Source of the DNA: Hyphomicrobiales bacterium
Lineage (GTDB): Bacteria; Pseudomonadota; Alphaproteobacteria; Rhizobiales; Beijerinckiaceae
DNA length: 64,000 nucleotides
Direction: 5' to 3'
Assembly (NCBI GenBank): GCA_028290285.1
Contig: JAQGKD010000099.1
Span: 1-64,000, forward strand
Position 1 is the first letter of the stretch; every line of letters begins with the position of its first letter. The translations under genes and the position numbers were made by a program. The notes beneath the pieces are model-generated. The model was not told where the DNA came from. It saw only the letters and a program-made list of their open reading frames with translations, and made no database searches. This document shows, piece after piece, positions 1 through 7,585 of the stretch.

Positions 1-1198
1 CCGCAGCGAGAATCGTCGTGCCCGAGCCGACGAACGGATCGAGCACCAGGTCTCCTCGGCGCGTCACATCGCGGATCGCGTCGGCGACGAGCGCCGTCGG
101 CTTGATCGTCGGATGGTCGGCGAGATCTCCGGCGCGGTTCGCGTGAAAGGTGTTTTGCCCGGCGTAATCCCAGACGTTCGTGCGGTTACGGCCATTGCGG
201 CCGAGTTCGACATTGTTGACGTGCGGTGCCTTGCCCTTTTTGTAGACAAAGACGAGCTCATGCTTGGATCTGTAGAGAGAGCCCATGCCGCCATTGTCCT
301 TGTTCCAGACGCAGAGGTTCTTCAGTTCGGAGTAGGGTCCGCTTGCCGCCGCGAGCAGTTCGCCCATGTGACGCCAGTCCATGCACAGGAAGTGCAGCGA
401 TCCCTCGGCCGACCAGGCGGCCGTGTGCTCGAAAGCGGTCCGCAGGAAGGTCGTAAACTCGGCTGCGCTCATTTCTCCGGAGGCCATTGCGAACTCGCGG
501 TGCTGCGCTTGTCCGAGACCTGACACGTGGCCCTGAATGGGCACATTGTAGGGCGCGTCCGTGAACGCCATGGCCGCTCGCTCGTCGCCCATCAGCGCTG
601 CGTAGGAGGTTGCCTCGAGCGCCGAGCCGCAATAGAGCCGGTGCTTGCCGAGCAGCCAGAGGTCGCCGGGCCGCGCGACGCATTTTCCGTGATCCGGTGC
701 GGGGATCCGCGCCTCATCGGGCACACCGGTCCCCTGTTCGTCGAGGATGAGATCGATATCGCGCACCTCAAAGCCGGTCAGCGACAGGTCAAAATCGAGT
801 TCGCCCAGTTCCTCGAATTCGAGGGCCAGGATCTCGCGGTCCCAGCCGGCCAGCTCCGCGAGCCGGTTGTCGGCAATCGCATAGGCCCGCTTCTCGGCTG
901 GCTTGAGATGGCTCAGGCGGATGGTCGGCACGTCGACAAGGCCCAAGACCCGCGCCGCTGCCGCCCGGCCATGCCCGGCAATGATCCTGTCCACCTCGTC
1001 GATCAGAATCGGGACCGTGAAGCCGAACGTCCGAATCGCATCGGCGAGCTTGGTGAGCTGTGCCTGGCTGTGTGTGCGTGCGTTGCGGGAGTTGGCGTGC
1101 AAATCGGTGAGCTTTCGCATTTCGACATGCAGTCTCAGGGCCATCAGCGCCCTTTCTTTTGCAACTGCGCTATGGGTTTCAAATACGTTTGCCGTCAT
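1..1198 (-). CDS. ParB-like domain / DNA methyltransferase fusion, 3' end outside window
   Basis: This gene reads leftward off the window edge, and about 399 codons are visible. Residues about 25-115 form a ParB/Srx-like domain with the GHGRAAAAR box. Residues about 175-399 form an S-adenosylmethionine-dependent beta-class (N4-cytosine or N6-adenine) DNA methyltransferase: motif IV is DAPYN at 214-218, a HPTIKP segment lies at 362-367, and the SAM-binding DPFVGSGT is at 387-394. Such fusions are common in phages and integrated elements of alphaproteobacteria and modify DNA without necessarily belonging to a restriction system. Start ATG 1198 follows an AGAGAGGT ribosome site. Oddity: the first proline of the usual DPPY is alanine. 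The upstream gene ends about 25 bases before this start, so the two are probably one transcript. Family is firm; target base and sequence are unknown. Confidence 0.88.
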   Translation of the reverse strand, partial: MTANVFETHSAVAKERALMALRLHVEMRKLTDLHANSRNARTHSQAQLTKLADAIRTFGFTVPILIDEVDRIIAGHGRAAAARVLGLVDVPTIRLSHLKPAEKRAYAIADNRLAELAGWDREILALEFEELGELDFDLSLTGFEVRDIDLILDEQGTGVPDEARIPAPDHGKCVARPGDLWLLGKHRLYCGSALEATSYAALMGDERAAMAFTDAPYNVPIQGHVSGLGQAQHREFAMASGEMSAAEFTTFLRTAFEHTAAWSAEGSLHFLCMDWRHMGELLAAASGPYSELKNLCVWNKDNGGMGSLYRSKHELVFVYKKGKAPHVNNVELGRNGRNRTNVWDYAGQNTFHANRAGDLADHPTIKPTALVADAIRDVTRRGDLVLDPFVGSGTTILAA

Positions 1199-1222
1199 CG
1201 TGACCTCTCTGTGGGCGGGGGG

Positions 1223-1849
1223 CTAGGAACGTCCGCGTTTTCGGACGGGAATTCGTTCGAGCGCGTGCCGGAGGAGGGTCACGAGATTGACCAACTCGAT
1301 TGCGATCACTGGTTCACGAAGGTTCGCGAAATCGACGAGCGAGCCACCCACATCGGATACCGAACAGAACACGATTTTTTCGAGGTCAAGATCCGCAGAG
1401 CGTCCAAGTGGCGTCATCAAGAACACCATGTCCTCGCGCGACGGAAGCGGTAGATACCTGCGCTGGTCGTCCGGGACGTAATGCGTGAGGATTTCACGCA
1501 CCTTGGCATCGAGCTTGGGCCGGATCGTTCGCACCCGCGTCACGGCTCGAAGCTGGGTCAAACCGCCATTCAGCAGCCGCTCTGCAACGAGCAATGCAAA
1601 GGTGCATTCGAAGCTGTATGTCAGATCGATGCCCCGGCCCGGAGGCGGCCCATCGAAAAACGCGTAACGACTGAGGGGTCCCTTGCGCGTTGGGACGCCG
1701 ATGGCCCGGTCGACGTCAAACAAGCGTTTCATGTCGGCTTTGAGACCGGCGTCCGGCCGATCCTGCGCGTTTGAAATGCGGCGAGTTGTGGCCGCGATTC
1801 CTCGTTCGACCTGGTCGCGTTTGTACAGCGTGGGCAGGGGCGTCGTCAT
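1223..1849 (-). CDS. Hypothetical protein upstream of the methyltransferase
   Basis: This is a 208-residue soluble protein of no family I recognise. It has no signal peptide or membrane segment. The N-terminus is rich in basic residues (motif TLYKRDQVERGI) and suggests nucleic-acid contact, which is only inference. The C-terminal end is a basic tail (PVRKRGRS). Start could be ATG 1849 or TTG 1867, six codons earlier; I prefer ATG. It ends about 25 bases before the ParB-methyltransferase gene on the same strand, so the pair is likely co-transcribed and may act together, for example in choosing or protecting DNA sites. Codon use is as GC-rich as that of the methyltransferase. Confidence 0.6.
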   Translation of the reverse strand: MTTPLPTLYKRDQVERGIAATTRRISNAQDRPDAGLKADMKRLFDVDRAIGVPTRKGPLSRYAFFDGPPPGRGIDLTYSFECTFALLVAERLLNGGLTQLRAVTRVRTIRPKLDAKVREILTHYVPDDQRRYLPLPSREDMVFLMTPLGRSADLDLEKIVFCSVSDVGGSLVDFANLREPVIAIELVNLVTLLRHALERIPVRKRGRS

Positions 1850-2163
1850 GATGTACAAGGTATCCAAACATTTGCAGCTGTCAAATGGTTTTCAATCGAA
1901 TGTCCATCTTTGCCCTATTGGCACCTGCGGAATGAGGTGGGGTTGCGCGCTTCCGCAGACGCTTCAAAAAGCTGAGGGATCCGACAGAATTTAGCGCCCG
2001 GAGTGACAGTACAGGACAAAGGCCTTGCACACGAGGAGTGAGGGAAATTCGCAGGCCCGGTCCCCGAGGCGACGCGAGCGCGCCCGCCCTGGATGGCCCC
2101 TCGCGTCTCGCAGGCCCCCATGAACGTAAACCGTGCGGTGGACTGGCCGAGAAGCCAAATGCC
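1850..2163. other. Intergenic stretch without recognised gene
   Basis: The stretch lies between the start of the minus-strand hypothetical gene and the end of the next small minus-strand gene. Open frames exist on both strands but have no plausible family, ribosome site or periodic codon use. It presumably holds the promoter of the minus-strand methyltransferase operon; I see no clear -35/-10 pair. Confidence 0.4.
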
Positions 2164-2373
2164 CTATCGTCGCCGCGCTGCCAGCAGGGTGGCAGCTTGG
2201 GCAAGGACATCGAGGTCACGACCCGCCATTTGCAGCTGACGCGCTGCCTTTGCATACGGCGTTGCGGTCACGTGAAGGCCTTGGCCCTCGAATGCTGCTG
2301 CGGTCGCGTCTTCGGCAATTTCCGCCATCGCTACAAACAGGCGACGCAGCAGCTCGACACGATCATCATCCAT
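2164..2373 (-). CDS. Small alanine-rich hypothetical protein
   Basis: This encodes a 69-residue acidic-then-neutral helical protein beginning MDDDRVELLRRLFVAMAE and ending LLAARRR. The ATG at 2373 is preceded at ideal distance by a perfect AGGAGG site, which makes this a real gene despite its size. There is no signal peptide or transmembrane segment. It is transcribed away from the XRE regulator at 2573, and the 200 bases between them would carry both promoters. The function is unknown; the helical heptad-like pattern and the neighbour suggest a small regulatory or element-borne protein, which is inference. Confidence 0.6.
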   Translation of the reverse strand: MDDDRVELLRRLFVAMAEIAEDATAAAFEGQGLHVTATPYAKAARQLQMAGRDLDVLAQAATLLAARRR

Positions 2374-2572
2374 CCCAGCCTCCTGCACGATGACACTGAG
2401 GCTTGCGTGCCGTGCGAAGTCCACTCCGAACTGGCATGACCGGCGCCAATTCCCCTCGGGGCGCCGCGTCGGGGCCTTCTGTGCAATGCTCGATCGTAGA
2501 AAGCCAGTCATCGGCCAAATTGAGACTCATCGTCTGTAGATCGACCGACTGCATAGCCCTTCATCTGGGCGC

Positions 2573-2803
2573 ATGGATGTGCGTCGCCGCGTCGGTCAGA
2601 ACCTCAGGAAATTGCGTCTGGAATCCGGACGCTCGCAGGAGGATTTTGCCTTCGAGTGCGGGATACATCGGACCTATATCAGTGGCCTGGAACGCGGCAT
2701 CCGCAATCCAACGGTCCTGGTTCTGGAGAGGATCGCGAACGCCCTCAATGTTCCGGCCTCCGTCTTGCTGGAAGAACCCGCACGCGGTCGCAAGGCACGT
2801 TAG
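2573..2803 (+). CDS. XRE/Cro-family helix-turn-helix regulator
   Basis: This is a 76-residue protein that is almost entirely one HTH_3 domain: residues about 8-62 include SQEDFAFECGIHRTYIS (the helix-turn-helix) and the following GLERGIRNPTVLVLERIA. Size and make-up match the controller (C) proteins of restriction-modification systems and small phage-type repressors. It stands alone on the plus strand, divergent from the 69-residue gene and convergent with the nuclease gene at 2906-3946, so it is not in the usual leading position of a C-R operon. It probably binds the 2374-2572 interval to control itself and the leftward gene; no obvious operator palindrome was seen there. Confidence 0.85.
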   Translation: MDVRRRVGQNLRKLRLESGRSQEDFAFECGIHRTYISGLERGIRNPTVLVLERIANALNVPASVLLEEPARGRKAR

Positions 2804-2905
2804 GGGCCTCATCCGAGACCGACATGCGGGGCGTCCGGCAGACCGGGCAGGGCCGCCGGAAGCGTTGCGCAGTCTGCCGGGATTAGTCCCTGGTTGGCCT
2901 CGAAC

Positions 2906-3946
2906 TCAGGACACACGTTCGATCAGCCACTCGAACAGGCCGGCCGTGTTCACCTTGGTTGCGAGATCACGGTTGGCCCAGACGTGAATACGGCTGTCGT
3001 CGGGCCCGATCAGGCCGGTCGCCGGCGAATGGCAGATGAAGAACATGCGGTCGAGGCCCGAGGCCTCGAAGCGGGCGATGTAGTCGTCGAGGACCGCCTG
3101 GGTCGCACGCGACTTCACCTGCACAAACGCCCGCTCCCCGGTCGCGGGCTGCGCGACCACGAGATCGACGTCCGGCATCGATCCCCCGAGGGTAGAAATG
3201 CGGCTCCAGCCCATATGTCCGAGCATCAGGTCAGCCAGAAGTTCGAACTCGCGTTCGTGCAGGCGGGGAATCATGTCCTCGGCCGCCGACACAAGCTCGT
3301 GTAAAGCCTGACGGCCCCTGAACGCGCTGGGCTCATCCATGTCATTGATCCGGCGCAGGAGGTAATCGACCTCCTCGATCTTGCAGATGGTCTTCTGATA
3401 CGCCGCGACCTTCGACAATCTGGTGCTCAGGAGGTCCGTTCGCAGTGGCGCGCCCATCCGGCTCTCGTGGCTCCAGCCCAGGGTCGCCCGAATGACCGCA
3501 CCGTGGTCGCCTGGAGTCCCGCGCAGGTCCGTGACCCCGCCGTGTGACAGTGTCCACCAGAGCGAGCCTCCGGAGAACGTCACCCAAAGGGTGTCGTCCG
3601 GTAGCTCGTAGAAATCGCGCATCTCGCGCAAGGCATCGCTCGCCGGTCCTGGGGAGCGCCCGAGCACCTCGATCATGTAGCGCCGGGCGCCGTCCCACTC
3701 TCCTGCCAGGCAAAGATCGTGCGGCTCGCCGACGTCGCCAAAGTGCAGCTCGCCGCGCTCGAAACATTGTCGTGCCCATTTCCCGCCCGTCCCGAGCTTG
3801 ATGTAGCGGACATGCGCGGGCGCGACGGGAGGCGCGGGAATATGAGCATTCAACTCGGGCAGGGCGGGTTCACCGATCATCGCGGGTATTCCTTCCGTCA
3901 ACGTTTCCATAGCCTGGACATCGCTCTGGAGGGACTCGGCAGTCAA
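2906..3946 (-). CDS. Mrr-like PD-(D/E)XK restriction endonuclease with N-terminal reader-like domain
   Basis: This is a 346-residue protein. The C-terminal part (about 225-346) fits a restriction-endonuclease fold: a leading helix EREFELLADLMLGHMGWSRI, then PDVDLVV (D259/D261) followed by AFVQVKSR with Q276-x-K278, which gives the D...QxK active-site pattern of Mrr-type enzymes. Residues about 45-160 (YIKLGTGGKWARQCF and later VTFSGGSLWW) resemble the PUA/EVE-like domains that recognise modified bases in modification-dependent nucleases; that assignment is weaker. Start is uncertain: TTG 3946 or ATG 3913. It is convergent with the XRE gene. It could cut foreign modified DNA, or pair with the methyltransferase at 1-1198, though the two are 1.7 kb apart and separated by other genes. 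Confidence 0.7.
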   Translation of the reverse strand: MTAESLQSDVQAMETLTEGIPAMIGEPALPELNAHIPAPPVAPAHVRYIKLGTGGKWARQCFERGELHFGDVGEPHDLCLAGEWDGARRYMIEVLGRSPGPASDALREMRDFYELPDDTLWVTFSGGSLWWTLSHGGVTDLRGTPGDHGAVIRATLGWSHESRMGAPLRTDLLSTRLSKVAAYQKTICKIEEVDYLLRRINDMDEPSAFRGRQALHELVSAAEDMIPRLHEREFELLADLMLGHMGWSRISTLGGSMPDVDLVVAQPATGERAFVQVKSRATQAVLDDYIARFEASGLDRMFFICHSPATGLIGPDDSRIHVWANRDLATKVNTAGLFEWLIERVS

Positions 3947-4319
3947 GGGAAATGTGACTTATAGGATGCGGCTGCGGGCGCGTTAATCTGTAGTCCAATG
4001 CACGCATTTCGCGTTCAAGCGTGGTCAGCACATGCGAGCGGAAAAGTCCGTCGGAGGAGGCCGAGAGGTTGCTTTTGATGCAAAAGCTACATGAGTCGAC
4101 CTACGTCGGCTTTGCGCCAAAACCAGACATTGAGGCACCGCCCGTAAGCTGACTTGCTGCAATGCAAGGCTGACGAGCAGCCTCCGCCGCGCTAACGAGT
4201 CCCAAGTTCCGGCCGTCTGTGGCTGCGTTCGAATGCCTGACCAATAGGCATTTCGACTTCTACGCGTTACAATTGATTCGCTAAACTAAAAGCGATGCAC
4301 CGGGCGGGGGATTTGGACG
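3947..4319. other. Divergent intergenic region before the DUF3010-kinase operon
   Basis: The stretch lies between the start of the leftward nuclease gene and the rightward four-gene operon, so it should hold both promoters. The right half, including the stretch near 4255-4295 just before the operon, is clearly more AT-rich than the flanks. A short perfect hairpin (GCTTTTG, loop ATG, CAAAAGC) lies at 4071-4087. No open frame here looks coding. Confidence 0.4.
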
Positions 4320-4742
4320 ATGGTCGTTTGCGGCGTTGAGCTTCGCAGTAGCGAGGCTCGCCTTGTGCTTGTGATTGTGAAAGATGGCGAACCAGTCCAT
4401 GTTCGGAGCAAGACTAAGGTTTTGAAGCTTGGTGATGACACTTCCAACGATTCCATCGCGACTTTCCTTCAAGCGGTGAAAACGTTCGCACATGAGAACG
4501 GAGTCGAGGCGTTTGCAATCAAAGCACGCGCCAAAACCGGGCAAATGGCCGGGGGCGGCATAACCTTCAAAATGGAAGCGATCATCCAGTTGTCCGGGGT
4601 CGATGTGACGCTAGTCAACCCGGTCGCTCTATCGAAATTCTCGAAGAAGAACGTTGCAGGAATTCCCAGCACGATCAATGGCGTTGACCAAAACGCCTAT
4701 CTTTCGGCTGTCTTCGACCTTAATCGCAGGAAGCTCTTGTGA
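4320..4742 (+). CDS. DUF3010 family protein, first gene of candidate defence operon
   Basis: This is a 140-residue soluble protein. The opening MVVCGVELRSSEARLVLV, the central KARAKTGQMAGGGITFKMEAIIQL and the late hydrophobic strand match the DUF3010 family as I know it from gamma- and alphaproteobacteria. The repeated beta-strand pattern with acidic residues is reminiscent of RuvC/RNase H-like folds, but I cannot confirm catalytic residues, so nuclease activity is conjecture. Its TGA overlaps the ATG of the kinase gene by one base (TGATG), a classic sign of translational coupling. Base composition is visibly less GC-rich than the surrounding chromosome, in line with horizontal acquisition. 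Family call is fairly good; function is unknown. Confidence 0.72.
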   Translation: MVVCGVELRSSEARLVLVIVKDGEPVHVRSKTKVLKLGDDTSNDSIATFLQAVKTFAHENGVEAFAIKARAKTGQMAGGGITFKMEAIIQLSGVDVTLVNPVALSKFSKKNVAGIPSTINGVDQNAYLSAVFDLNRRKLL

Positions 4743-5815
4743 TGGCAGTCGACCTAAGTGTCCTAAAAGGCGACGTTCTCAAAAAAGCTGAAGAGCTGTC
4801 TAAAGACATCGAATTCCGGTCGATCAGTGAAAAGGGCGCGAACGGGTACGTGCTTTTCGGCCACAACAAAATTCTTAAGCGTGATGTGGTTGTCAAGTTC
4901 TATTATTGGGGAGCCGGCGATCATGCAGAGCCCGAACTTCTAGCTCGGTTGGACTCTGATCACATCTTGAAGGTTTATCACGCTGAACGTTTGAACAAGG
5001 ATGATGCCTACTTCATAACCCCTTATTGCGCTTCTGGCGATTTGCTCGACGCCATTGAGAAACGCAGGTTCGGGAATGTTGAGGCGATCGACATTGCGGG
5101 GCAGATCGCCGCCGGCACGAGCTTTTTGCACGCGAACGGCTATCTTCATCGCGATCTGAAGCCGGAAAACATTTTCTGCATATCAGATTCGAAGTTCGTC
5201 ATCGGCGATTTCGGATCAGTGGTGCCTCAGCATGCCGATGGGTCGACCAACTCTCAAACACGGCACTCCCTCATCTACCGAACGCCGGAAGAGATCACCG
5301 AGAAGAAATATTACAGGCAAGGCGACGTGTATCAGTTGGGAATCGTCTTATACCAACTTCTCGGCGGCGTCCTGTCCTACAATGAGCGGGATTGGCTCAC
5401 TAAAACCGAACAGGCAATCTATGACAAGCTGAGCGGAATTGATCCGCAGCTTTTCGCGACAGAGGCCATAGAAAAGCGCATCGTGAAGGGACGTGTCCTT
5501 GAACTCGATAGCCTTCCTCCTTGGGTTTGCAAACCGTTGCGAACGATGATCCGGAAATGCTGCTCAACCACTATCGCCGCGCGATACCCGCTCGTGTCAG
5601 ACCTCAGTTCCGCAATGAATAACGTGCGCGGAAGAGTTCCTGACTGGCGAGTGGAGGAGCACCCCATCTTGCGGCGGGGCCGGAGGCAGTTCCGCATTGT
5701 GCCCGCCAAGGACGCTTTGGTCATAGAAAAGAAGACGGGAGAAAGCTGGCGCAGAGAGCGAGCTCTCAATCCAGCGAACCTAGCTGAGGCCGTAGTCATG
5801 GCTGAGGCGATCTGA
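4742..5815 (+). CDS. Hanks-type serine/threonine protein kinase
   Basis: This is a 357-residue cytoplasmic kinase. The glycine loop is GANGYV at 32-37, the ATP lysine K52 lies in VVVKFY, and the helix-C glutamate is probably E63 or E65 in HAEPELL. The catalytic loop HRDLKPEN at 136-143 and the metal-binding DFG at 156-158 are intact, and the activation segment ends in YRTPEE, an APE variant. All catalytic residues are present, so the enzyme should be active. There is no transmembrane segment or PASTA repeat; after the kinase fold (ends near 300) comes a short basic region and a small beta-rich tail that I cannot assign. It is translationally coupled to DUF3010 upstream, and the dioxygenase gene begins about 40 bases downstream. 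Kinases of this compact type occur in phage-defence systems as signal transducers; that role here is inference. Confidence 0.9.
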   Translation: MAVDLSVLKGDVLKKAEELSKDIEFRSISEKGANGYVLFGHNKILKRDVVVKFYYWGAGDHAEPELLARLDSDHILKVYHAERLNKDDAYFITPYCASGDLLDAIEKRRFGNVEAIDIAGQIAAGTSFLHANGYLHRDLKPENIFCISDSKFVIGDFGSVVPQHADGSTNSQTRHSLIYRTPEEITEKKYYRQGDVYQLGIVLYQLLGGVLSYNERDWLTKTEQAIYDKLSGIDPQLFATEAIEKRIVKGRVLELDSLPPWVCKPLRTMIRKCCSTTIAARYPLVSDLSSAMNNVRGRVPDWRVEEHPILRRGRRQFRIVPAKDALVIEKKTGESWRRERALNPANLAEAVVMAEAI

Positions 5816-5853
5816 CCCAACCATTGGAGCTTCCGTGGCTACGAAATGGTACG

Positions 5854-6582
5854 ATGTCAATTCTTGTTAGCGCGAGCAACCTCCGGGATTTACCGAAGCA
5901 GTCGTTTGGGCGTATTTGGCTCTCGGTCAGAGAGGTCGTTGATCGCGACGGCTGTATATTCATTGAGGGCTATGAGCCTGAACGGCCGTCCGCCGAAGTA
6001 GCGCCGACGTTCGGAAAAATACTGTCAGTCTGGGGCGACAACGATCCAGTCCAGGAGCTCGTTCCGATCAACCAGAACGACGCAGCTCCTAACACCTACA
6101 GTGGCATTTTCGGCCGTGATCGCTTCCCATTCCACACCGACCTGGCGCACTGGCGAGATCCTCCGCGATATCTGATGCTCAGATGCGTCAAGGGCTATTC
6201 GGACATCCCGACGCCCGTGATCGACGGGCGTGACCTGGTTAAGGCTATCGGGCCCGATCTACTCAATCGCGCGCTGGTGAAGCCGAGGCGCCCTTGCGAT
6301 GGGCGCTTCAGAATACTGAGACTTCGCGAACCCGCGGGAGAACGGCTGGGGCTGATCCGGTGGGATGAGGTCTATCTCAAGCCGGTTAGCAATCTGGGCG
6401 AGTTGGCGATCTCTCGAATGAAAGCAGAGATCGCCAAGCGCAGGGCGATCGATAGGACACTTGCCAAGCCTGGCGACACCATGATCATCGACAACTGGCG
6501 GATGCTGCATGCCCGTGCTCCGGTACCGGCCGGGCTCAAAGACCGGATAATCGAACGGACTTACCTGGGGGAGTTGAATTGA
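5854..6582 (+). CDS. TauD/TfdA-like Fe(II)/2-oxoglutarate dioxygenase
   Basis: This is a 242-residue protein of the clavaminate synthase/TauD superfamily. The iron facial triad is visible as HTD in FPFHTDLAHW and the distal histidine in DNWRMLHAR; arginine in the following DRIIERTYL is a candidate 2-oxoglutarate ligand. Such enzymes hydroxylate small molecules or carrier-bound amino acids; no DNA-binding feature is seen. I chose ATG 5854; an in-frame TTG at 5824 would add ten residues. The stop overlaps the TTG start of the next gene (ATTGA), so the two are coupled. A TauD-like oxygenase between a kinase and a HEPN-like protein is unusual. Family is well supported; substrate is unknown. Confidence 0.8.
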   Translation: MSILVSASNLRDLPKQSFGRIWLSVREVVDRDGCIFIEGYEPERPSAEVAPTFGKILSVWGDNDPVQELVPINQNDAAPNTYSGIFGRDRFPFHTDLAHWRDPPRYLMLRCVKGYSDIPTPVIDGRDLVKAIGPDLLNRALVKPRRPCDGRFRILRLREPAGERLGLIRWDEVYLKPVSNLGELAISRMKAEIAKRRAIDRTLAKPGDTMIIDNWRMLHARAPVPAGLKDRIIERTYLGELN

Positions 6583-7535
6583 AGACGACAGTAGCGCCTG
6601 GCTCGATTGACCAAAATTGGAACGCAGAAGACCTCTACAACAAGGCACTACTTTACGTTCAACAGACTGCGGATCTGGAAAGCGACAAGTGGCAGTATGC
6701 GCTCTGGCTGAGCCTGGCGCTGGAGTTTCTCGCGCGCGCTGCTCTCGCGAACGTCAGTCCCGCGTTGCTCGCAGAAGTCAAAAATGACCAATGGGGCAGC
6801 CTCTATCACTCCCTTGGCTTTGCCCCAAAGGAGACGAGGTACGTCCCAAGGTCGATCGGTATCGCGGATGTGTTCAAGCGCTTGAACATGATCTTCGATG
6901 ACTTCACGCAAGAGCACGAGAATTTCGGGATCCTGCACACGGGCAACCGGAATACCGAGCTTCATACCGGAATTATGGCGTTCGAGGGCGTCAGCGCTCT
7001 GTCATGGCAACCAAGATTCTACGAAAGTTGCCAGATTCTCCTATCGTCAATGGGGAAATCGCTCGAAGACCTCTTTGGCGAAGAGGAAGCAAAAGCCGCC
7101 GTAAAACTCATCGCGGTGGCCAAGGACAAGGGCGCCAAGGCAGTCCAAGGGGACGTCTCCACGCACAAAAAGGTTTGGCAGGCTAAGTCTGAGGCCGACC
7201 AAAAGTCGCTGGCTGACTCCGCAGCGGTATGGGCCACTCGTCATATGGGACATCGCGTCCAATGCCCATCTTGTGGATCCCGATCGCTACTCTACGGTGA
7301 GCCGGTTGGTGATCCGAAGCAGCAATTTCTGGATGGCGAGATCATCGAAACACAAGAATATCTGCCGGCGCATTTTGAGTGCGTAGCCTGCGGACTGAAG
7401 ATTTCGGGTCTATCGAGACTGAATGAGGTCAAGCTCGGCGACCGATATAAGAAGACAGAGAGGTACAACGCGGCCAACCTTTATGCGCCGGAAGACGAAT
7501 ACGACGGCTACGAGGACGACAACAACGAGCGCTAG
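6579..7535 (+). CDS. HEPN-like protein with C-terminal zinc ribbon
   Basis: This is a 318-residue protein starting at TTG 6579, overlapping the dioxygenase stop. The N-terminal ~150 residues are helical (for example YALWLSLALEFLARAALA) and end in GNRNTELHTG: R124-N-x3-H129 is the Rx4H motif, with the favoured polar residue after arginine, of HEPN ribonucleases. A four-cysteine zinc ribbon follows: CPSC at 229-232 and CVAC at 268-271. The C-terminus is strongly acidic (EDEYDGYEDDNNER). HEPN proteins often act as RNA-cleaving toxins or defence effectors, and DUF4145-like relatives combine HEPN with zinc ribbons. The HEPN call rests on one short motif plus helix pattern, so it is moderate. It is the last gene of the operon and abuts the broken retron gene. 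Confidence 0.62.
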   Translation: MKTTVAPGSIDQNWNAEDLYNKALLYVQQTADLESDKWQYALWLSLALEFLARAALANVSPALLAEVKNDQWGSLYHSLGFAPKETRYVPRSIGIADVFKRLNMIFDDFTQEHENFGILHTGNRNTELHTGIMAFEGVSALSWQPRFYESCQILLSSMGKSLEDLFGEEEAKAAVKLIAVAKDKGAKAVQGDVSTHKKVWQAKSEADQKSLADSAAVWATRHMGHRVQCPSCGSRSLLYGEPVGDPKQQFLDGEIIETQEYLPAHFECVACGLKISGLSRLNEVKLGDRYKKTERYNAANLYAPEDEYDGYEDDNNER

Positions 7536-7585
7536 ACGCTGGTATTCTCCTGCTCCTAAACCAACGGCCTCGCCCAGACCCAATC

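Noticed and set aside
4071-4087. Small hairpin GCTTTTG-ATG-CAAAAGC considered as a terminator or retron element
   Set aside because: Only seven pairs, no T-run beyond the arms, and far from the reverse transcriptase; chance is likely.
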